From Congregibacter sp. (GTDB lineage: Bacteria > Pseudomonadota > Gammaproteobacteria > Pseudomonadales > Halieaceae): a stretch of DNA of 19,651 bases. A model generated the notes under the pieces. That model worked only from the letters and a program-made list of their open reading frames with translations, searched no databases and was not told the DNA's origin. Below are positions 15,203 to 19,651 of the stretch, one piece after another. The translations under genes and the position numbers were made by a program. Location of the stretch: positions 1 through 19,651 of the forward strand of contig JACETJ010000008.1 of assembly GCA_013911345.1 (NCBI GenBank), read 5' to 3'. Each line of letters begins with the position of its first letter. Within the stretch, counting starts at the first letter, position 1.

Positions 15203-15823
15203 TCATTGGCTTGCGATCCCTGCAGGCTTCATCAGGCCCTCGGCGAGCTGAGCCCACTGATCTGCCCAGCCATCTGTCGGCAGGCGCCTGAAGTCGCTGC
15301 GACAAAATTGAGACACCCTGCCTTCAGCTGCGGACATGAGTAAATTGGCCGCAGTAGTGACCGGCAGGCGGGTCCTGAGACCTTCGCGGAGCTCGGCCTC
15401 ACGCAGATATTGTTTGAGCTGCGTCTCCAGCCGCTCGTATACCTGATCAACCTGATGATGAAGCTCTTGCGACTCTCCTGTGAGTGCCCGGCCGGTCAGT
15501 AATCGCGTAATGCCCGGATTCTTTTCACAGAATTCAAGATATAACCGCAGCAGTCCCTGGCACTGAGTCAAAGCGCCGACCTGCTCACTAGGGATGCGGC
15601 CAACGAGCCCAAACAGCGTGTCTTCGGCAAAAGCCAAAAGCCCTGCGTACATCTTGCTCTTGGAGGGAAAGTGGCGATATAGCGCCGCTTCCGACACGCC
15701 TACGCGCGAAGCCAGCCCAGCGGTCGTGATTCTGGTATCGGGAGCACCCTCAAGCATTTCGGCAAGCGCCATAAGAATCTCTTGCTTGCGGTCGATGCCT
15801 GTTGGGGTGGTGCTATCGGACAT
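15203..15823 (-). CDS. slmA: Nucleoid occlusion factor SlmA (TetR family)
   Basis: SlmA binds specific chromosomal sites and stops FtsZ ring assembly over the nucleoid. The 206-residue product (E. coli 198) has an N-terminal TetR helix-turn-helix, RITTAGLASRVGVSEAALYRHFPSKSKMYA near 31-60, virtually the E. coli sequence, and downstream FCEKNPGITRLLTGRALTGE, YERLETQLKQYLREAELREG and EGRVSQFCRSDFRRLPTD, matching the SlmA ligand-domain rather than a generic TetR regulator. ATG 15823 fits the family N-terminus; TTG 15880 would add 19 unconserved residues. It is downstream of argB (62-base gap) and 17 bases tail-to-tail with the DUF4124 gene. SlmA next to pyrE and coaBC is also seen in E. coli. 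Confidence 0.95.
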   Translation of the reverse strand: MSDSTTPTGIDRKQEILMALAEMLEGAPDTRITTAGLASRVGVSEAALYRHFPSKSKMYAGLLAFAEDTLFGLVGRIPSEQVGALTQCQGLLRLYLEFCEKNPGITRLLTGRALTGESQELHHQVDQVYERLETQLKQYLREAELREGLRTRLPVTTAANLLMSAAEGRVSQFCRSDFRRLPTDGWADQWAQLAEGLMKPAGIASQ

Positions 15824-15885
15824 GGGCTTTCGTTCGTCCACGGAATCGCCGATGCTAATCAGAGCGAAGGGCTCGTGCAAATCAC

Positions 15886-16776
<891 letters not shown>

Positions 16777-16893
16777 TTATCCGGCGCAGCCAAAGCGCAA
16801 AGAATGAGCCGGTGCGAGCTCAAAGGCAATGTGAAGATGCCGCAGTGCGGGCGCCGACCAAAAGATGAAACCTGGCCGTTTACGCCGCCTCAG

Positions 16894-18096
16894 CTAGCGC
16901 GCAAGTGCGTCTGCAACGGCGATGACAATCTGTTCGGCGATGACTCGTTTGCTGGCCAGAGGCAGGCTCCGCTCTTCTGCTTCGGTGATCACATGGACGG
17001 CATTCTGCTCGGAGCCAAAAGTGGTATCGGGATCGCTGACGTCATTGGCAATGATCATATCGAGACCTTTTCGCAGCCTTTTCTCCCGAGCGTGGAGAGT
17101 GACTGAGTTGGTCTCGGCAGCAAAGCCAGCCACCAGGGTTGGCCGGTTGGCCAATTGAGTCACGCTGGCGATGATGTCGGGGTTCTCGACCAGTTTAAGG
17201 ACGAGAGTGTCCCCGCTTTGCTTTTTGATTTTTTCGGTTGATGTCGACTCGGGTCGATAGTCAGCGACGGCTGCCGCGCCGATAAACAGATCGGCACCGT
17301 CAGCAAGCGCCAGTGCGCGAGCACACATCTCGGCCGCGGAAGTGACCAGATGCACCGCGACGCGATCCGGTGGATCCAAGTGCACGGGTCCAGATATCAG
17401 CTCGACCTGAGCGCCGGCCTCGGCACAGGCGCTCGCCAGCGCATAGCCCATTTTCCCCGAGCTGTGATTGCTCAGGTATCTCACGGGGTCAATAGCCTCC
17501 ACTGTCGGACCCGCGGTGATAACAACCCGCCGCCCTTCCAGCCGGCGATTGTCGAAGCGCTGAGTCAGCGCTGTCACGATGGCCTCCGGCTCCAGTAGTC
17601 GACCTGGGCCCACGTCACCGCAAGCCTGTTCACCGGCAGCGGGTCCAACGATTTGAATGCCACGGGACGCGAGCAACTGGATATTTTCCTGCGTTGCGGC
17701 GTGAGCCCACATTTGCTGGTTCATAGCCGGCGCAACGGCGACGGGAGCAGGGGTTGCCAAAGCGACTGTGGTCAGCAGATCGTCTGCCCGGCCCTGAGCG
17801 AGTCGCGCGATGACGTCCGCCGTGGCGGGTGCAATGATCATGAGATCGGCCCAGCGAGCCAGCTCAATGTGTCCCATACCTGCTTCCGCGGCTTCGTCCA
17901 AGAGCTCGGTGTGGGTGGGCTCTCCAGAAAGCGCCTGCATGGTCAGAGGTGTAATGAACTCCGTCGCACCTCTGGACAACACCACGCGCACCAACGCGCC
18001 CTGCTTTTTCAGCAGTCGCACCAGCTCCGCGCCTTTGTAAGCCGCGATACCGCCGGAGATGGCCACCAAAATGTGGCGCTGGCTTAAATGGCCCAT
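16894..18096 (-). CDS. coaBC: Bifunctional phosphopantothenoylcysteine synthetase/decarboxylase CoaBC
   Basis: CoaBC joins cysteine to 4'-phosphopantothenate (CoaB) and decarboxylates the product (CoaC) to 4'-phosphopantetheine for coenzyme A. The 400-residue product (E. coli 406) has the N-terminal flavin CoaC half with LVAISGGIAAYK, active His76 in GHIELARWAD, PAMNQQMW at 123-130 and Cys159 in ACGDVGPGRLLE. The C-terminal CoaB half has TAGPTVEAIDPVRYLSNHSS with the conserved Asn at 210, AAAVADYRP and the lysine motif EKIKKQ. The start ATG 18096 is preferred over TTG 18105, which sits directly against GGGGAC. It is divergent from rpmB across 149 bases. Neither radC nor dut, the usual neighbours, is present. 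Confidence 0.97.
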   Translation of the reverse strand: MGHLSQRHILVAISGGIAAYKGAELVRLLKKQGALVRVVLSRGATEFITPLTMQALSGEPTHTELLDEAAEAGMGHIELARWADLMIIAPATADVIARLAQGRADDLLTTVALATPAPVAVAPAMNQQMWAHAATQENIQLLASRGIQIVGPAAGEQACGDVGPGRLLEPEAIVTALTQRFDNRRLEGRRVVITAGPTVEAIDPVRYLSNHSSGKMGYALASACAEAGAQVELISGPVHLDPPDRVAVHLVTSAAEMCARALALADGADLFIGAAAVADYRPESTSTEKIKKQSGDTLVLKLVENPDIIASVTQLANRPTLVAGFAAETNSVTLHAREKRLRKGLDMIIANDVSDPDTTFGSEQNAVHVITEAEERSLPLASKRVIAEQIVIAVADALAR

Positions 18097-18183
18097 AGGC
18101 CTCAAGTCCCCGTATCAGATCGTGCGCACCCTAGCATTTGCGGGGGTTTTTGCACACTTGGGCTAGTTGTCAGGGGGGCCGGC

Positions 18184-18212
18184 TTGCGCCTCCAGAGCCC
18201 CTCTGGTATAAA
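18184..18212 (+). promoter_or_regulatory. Sigma-70 promoter of rpmB-rpmG with GC-rich discriminator
   Basis: TTGCGC (18184-18189) is followed, after exactly 17 bases, by TATAAA (18207-18212), with TGG making an extended -10. The next bases, ACGCGCCC, place a GC-rich discriminator before the expected transcript start near 18219, leaving a leader of about 26 bases before the rpmB ATG. GC-rich discriminators mark promoters repressed by ppGpp and DksA, as expected for ribosomal protein genes. Hexamers and spacing are seen directly; stringent control is inferred. Confidence 0.8.
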
Positions 18213-18245
18213 ACGCGCCCTTTGTAGATCTCTACGGAAACTATC

Positions 18246-18482
18246 ATGTCACGTGTCTGTCAGGTTACGGGTAAGCGGCCCGCATCCGGTAACAATGTCT
18301 CGCACGCCAAGAACCGGACCAAGCGTCGCTTCTTGCCGAACTTACATAATCATCGTTTCTGGGTAGAGTCCGAGAAGCGCTTCGTTTCTTTGCGCGTTTC
18401 TTCCAAAGGTATGCGTATTATCGACAAGCGCGGTATCGAGACCGTTTTGGAAGAGCTCCGTGCTCGCGGCGAGAAAGTCTGA
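18246..18482 (+). CDS. rpmB: 50S ribosomal protein L28
   Basis: This is a 78-residue protein of the large ribosomal subunit. The sequence [34 protein letters not shown] is the standard L28 N-terminus, and the rest ([20 protein letters not shown]) also matches. Only one of the possible zinc-ligand cysteines remains (Cys5), so it is the zinc-free type usual in gammaproteobacteria. GGA lies about nine bases before the ATG. It is transcribed with rpmG from the strong promoter just upstream. Confidence 0.98.
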   Translation: MSRVCQVTGKRPASGNNVSHAKNRTKRRFLPNLHNHRFWVESEKRFVSLRVSSKGMRIIDKRGIETVLEELRARGEKV

Positions 18483-18492
18483 GGATTGAACC

Positions 18493-18648
18493 ATGCGTGA
18501 AAAGATCAGAATGAACTCATCGGCTGGTACAGGCCACTTTTACACCACCGACAAAAACAAGCGCACCATGCCCGATAAGCTTGAAATGAAAAAGTACGAT
18601 CCCGTGGCGCGCAAGCACGTCGTGTACAAGGAAGCGAAGATCAAATAA
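18493..18648 (+). CDS. rpmG: 50S ribosomal protein L33
   Basis: This is a 51-residue large-subunit protein beginning [20 protein letters not shown] and continuing [20 protein letters not shown] to a terminus of [10 protein letters not shown], clearly L33. It has no cysteine, so it is the zinc-independent form. It lies 10 bases after rpmB, and GAGG next to the rpmB stop provides its ribosome binding site. It is followed within about 20 bases by a strong terminator, closing the rpmBG transcript. Confidence 0.98.
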   Translation: MREKIRMNSSAGTGHFYTTDKNKRTMPDKLEMKKYDPVARKHVVYKEAKIK

Positions 18649-18666
18649 CTACCGTCTTAAGTTCAC

Positions 18667-18700
18667 AAAAACCCCGGCCCCGAGCCGGGGTTTTTGCTTT
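18667..18700 (+). terminator. Rho-independent terminator after rpmG
   Basis: AAAAACCCCGGC (18667-18678) pairs perfectly with GCCGGGGTTTTT (18684-18695) across the five-base loop CCCGA, followed by GCTTT. The 12-pair stem, with a GC core of seven pairs and a run of T, is a textbook terminator for rpmBG. It separates rpmBG from mutM, which therefore needs its own promoter. Confidence 0.95.
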
Positions 18701-18793
18701 TGTACCCCGAGCAAAGCCCCGCTGGTCTCATGCTAGGGTTTGTGATCCGATAGCCACCGCCGCATCCAGAGTCGAAGTAGCAGCCGAGCGTCC

Positions 18794-19603
18794 ATGCCAG
18801 AGTTACCTGAAGTTGAAACCACCTGCCGGGGCATTGCGCCACATATTGTGGGGCGCCGCGTGCGCGAGGTGATTGTGAGGGAACCTCGTTTGCGATGGCC
18901 TGTTCCTGGCAAATTGAATCAGTTGATGTCAGGAGCCCAATTTCTGTCCGTGTGTCGGCGGGCAAAATATTTACTGTTGGAGACAGACCGCGGCATTGTG
19001 ATGGTGCATCTCGGTATGTCGGGTAGTTTGAGGATCATGCCCGCTGACACGCCACCGCTCTTTCACGACCATATTGATGTGGTCCTTGAGGATGGCCGCT
19101 GTCTCAGGTACCACGACCCGAGACGGTTCGGCAGTTTCCACTGGCTGGAGGCGCAGCAACACCCGCTGCTGGATAACTTGGGCCCTGAGCCGCTATCAGA
19201 GGCTTTTAACGGTGCTTACCTTTACGAGCGGTCACGCGGACGTCGGATTCCGGTGAAGCAGTTCATCATGGACGGCAAAGTGGTGGTGGGAGTCGGCAAT
19301 ATCTACGCCAATGAAGCGCTGTTCATGGCGGGTATTCATCCAGCACGTGCAGCCGGACGCGTTGCAAAGACGCGATATGAGCATTTGGCCATAGCCATCA
19401 AACAGGTTCTCGGCGATGCGATTGAGCAGGGCGGCACGACCCTTCGAGATTTTGTGGGTGGTGATGGGTCTCCCGGGTATTTTGCTCAGCAACTGCGCGT
19501 TTATGGCCGTCGTGGACAGCCTTGCCGACACTGTCTCACCGCTCTTAAGGAAATTCGTCAGGGAGGAAGAAGTACTGTGATGTGTCCCCAGTGTCAGCGG
19601 TGA
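18794..19603 (+). CDS. mutM: Formamidopyrimidine-DNA glycosylase (Fpg/MutM)
   Basis: MutM excises oxidised purines such as 8-oxoguanine and formamidopyrimidines, then cuts the backbone by beta/delta elimination. The 269 residues equal E. coli in length. The N-terminus [10 protein letters not shown] supplies the catalytic Pro (after Met removal) and Glu, Lys58 is in RRAKYLL, Asn169 is in [12 protein letters not shown], and the C-terminal zinc finger uses Cys244, Cys247, Cys264 and Cys267, with Arg259 in the DNA-binding loop. The start is fixed because the catalytic proline must be residue 2. The ribosome binding site is weak. It lies downstream of the rpmBG terminator and is probably transcribed separately; the remaining 48 bases of the window hold no feature I can support. 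Confidence 0.97.
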   Translation: MPELPEVETTCRGIAPHIVGRRVREVIVREPRLRWPVPGKLNQLMSGAQFLSVCRRAKYLLLETDRGIVMVHLGMSGSLRIMPADTPPLFHDHIDVVLEDGRCLRYHDPRRFGSFHWLEAQQHPLLDNLGPEPLSEAFNGAYLYERSRGRRIPVKQFIMDGKVVVGVGNIYANEALFMAGIHPARAAGRVAKTRYEHLAIAIKQVLGDAIEQGGTTLRDFVGGDGSPGYFAQQLRVYGRRGQPCRHCLTALKEIRQGGRSTVMCPQCQR

Positions 19604-19651
19604 GCGCAGTATCTTAAGCGCAGCCCCTTAGATGTGCCGCCCGCTGATTGT

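Noticed and set aside
15186..15206. AATGA/TCATT inverted repeat between the DUF4124 gene and slmA as a terminator
   Set aside because: The stem has only five AT-rich pairs and no T-run.
16804..17106. Plus-strand frame between argB and coaBC, considered as a dut remnant
   Set aside because: No dUTPase motif is present, and most of it lies opposite the coaBC C-terminus.
19604..19651. Possible 3' end of a convergent gene after mutM
   Set aside because: Only 48 bases are available; all minus-strand frames stop soon and none shows a recognisable C-terminus.

Overview
The window is chromosomal DNA from a gammaproteobacterium and carries 20 protein genes, one of them cut by the left edge. I see no RNA gene, insertion sequence, phage gene or CRISPR array. 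Gene order and content (rph/crc/pyrE; gmk-rpoZ-spoT-ridA; argB; coaBC; rpmB-rpmG; mutM) match the neighbourhood remembered from Pseudomonas and, partly, E. coli. A Crc-like protein together with SlmA, a DctQM-type TRAP transporter and moderately GC-rich DNA suggests a marine, Pseudomonas-related lineage such as the OM60/NOR5 (Halieaceae) or Cellvibrionales group. The genus is not determined.

Layout. 1-1600 (-): membrane subunits of a TRAP transporter (dctQ, then dctM running off the left edge). 1676-2458 (+): yaaA. 2455-6649 (-): recG, ubiA and a FemAB-like/GNAT protein, read in that order. 6721-7554 (+): an SDR-type epimerase. 7583-12195 (-): yicC, gmk, rpoZ, spoT, ridA. 12275-13009 (+): rph. 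13006-13767 (-): crc-like gene. 13889-15185 (+): pyrE and an exported DUF4124 coiled-coil protein. 15203-18096 (-): coaBC, argB, slmA. 18246-18648 (+): rpmB-rpmG with a clear promoter and a strong terminator. 18794-19603 (+): mutM. There is no gene-free stretch over 300 bases; the longest gaps (about 115-150 bases) hold the promoters, hairpins and inverted repeats listed below.

The genes are largely housekeeping. Several form a nucleotide/ppGpp theme: Gmk makes GDP, SpoT makes and degrades (p)ppGpp, and omega (RpoZ) forms part of a ppGpp site on RNA polymerase. The rpmB promoter has the GC-rich start region typical of ppGpp-repressed promoters. RNase PH and YicC act on RNA, RecG and MutM on DNA repair, PyrE, ArgB and CoaBC in biosynthesis, and UbiA in ubiquinone synthesis.

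I found no clearly new multi-gene system. The most interesting points are a Crc-like protein that has lost nearly all exonuclease III catalytic residues; inverted repeats in the crc/pyrE and recG/epimerase divergent regions; a hairpin-rich rpoZ-spoT leader; a ridA frame that extends upstream into a signal-peptide-like leader; the absence of dut, algC and radC from their usual places; and frequent GTG/TTG starts.
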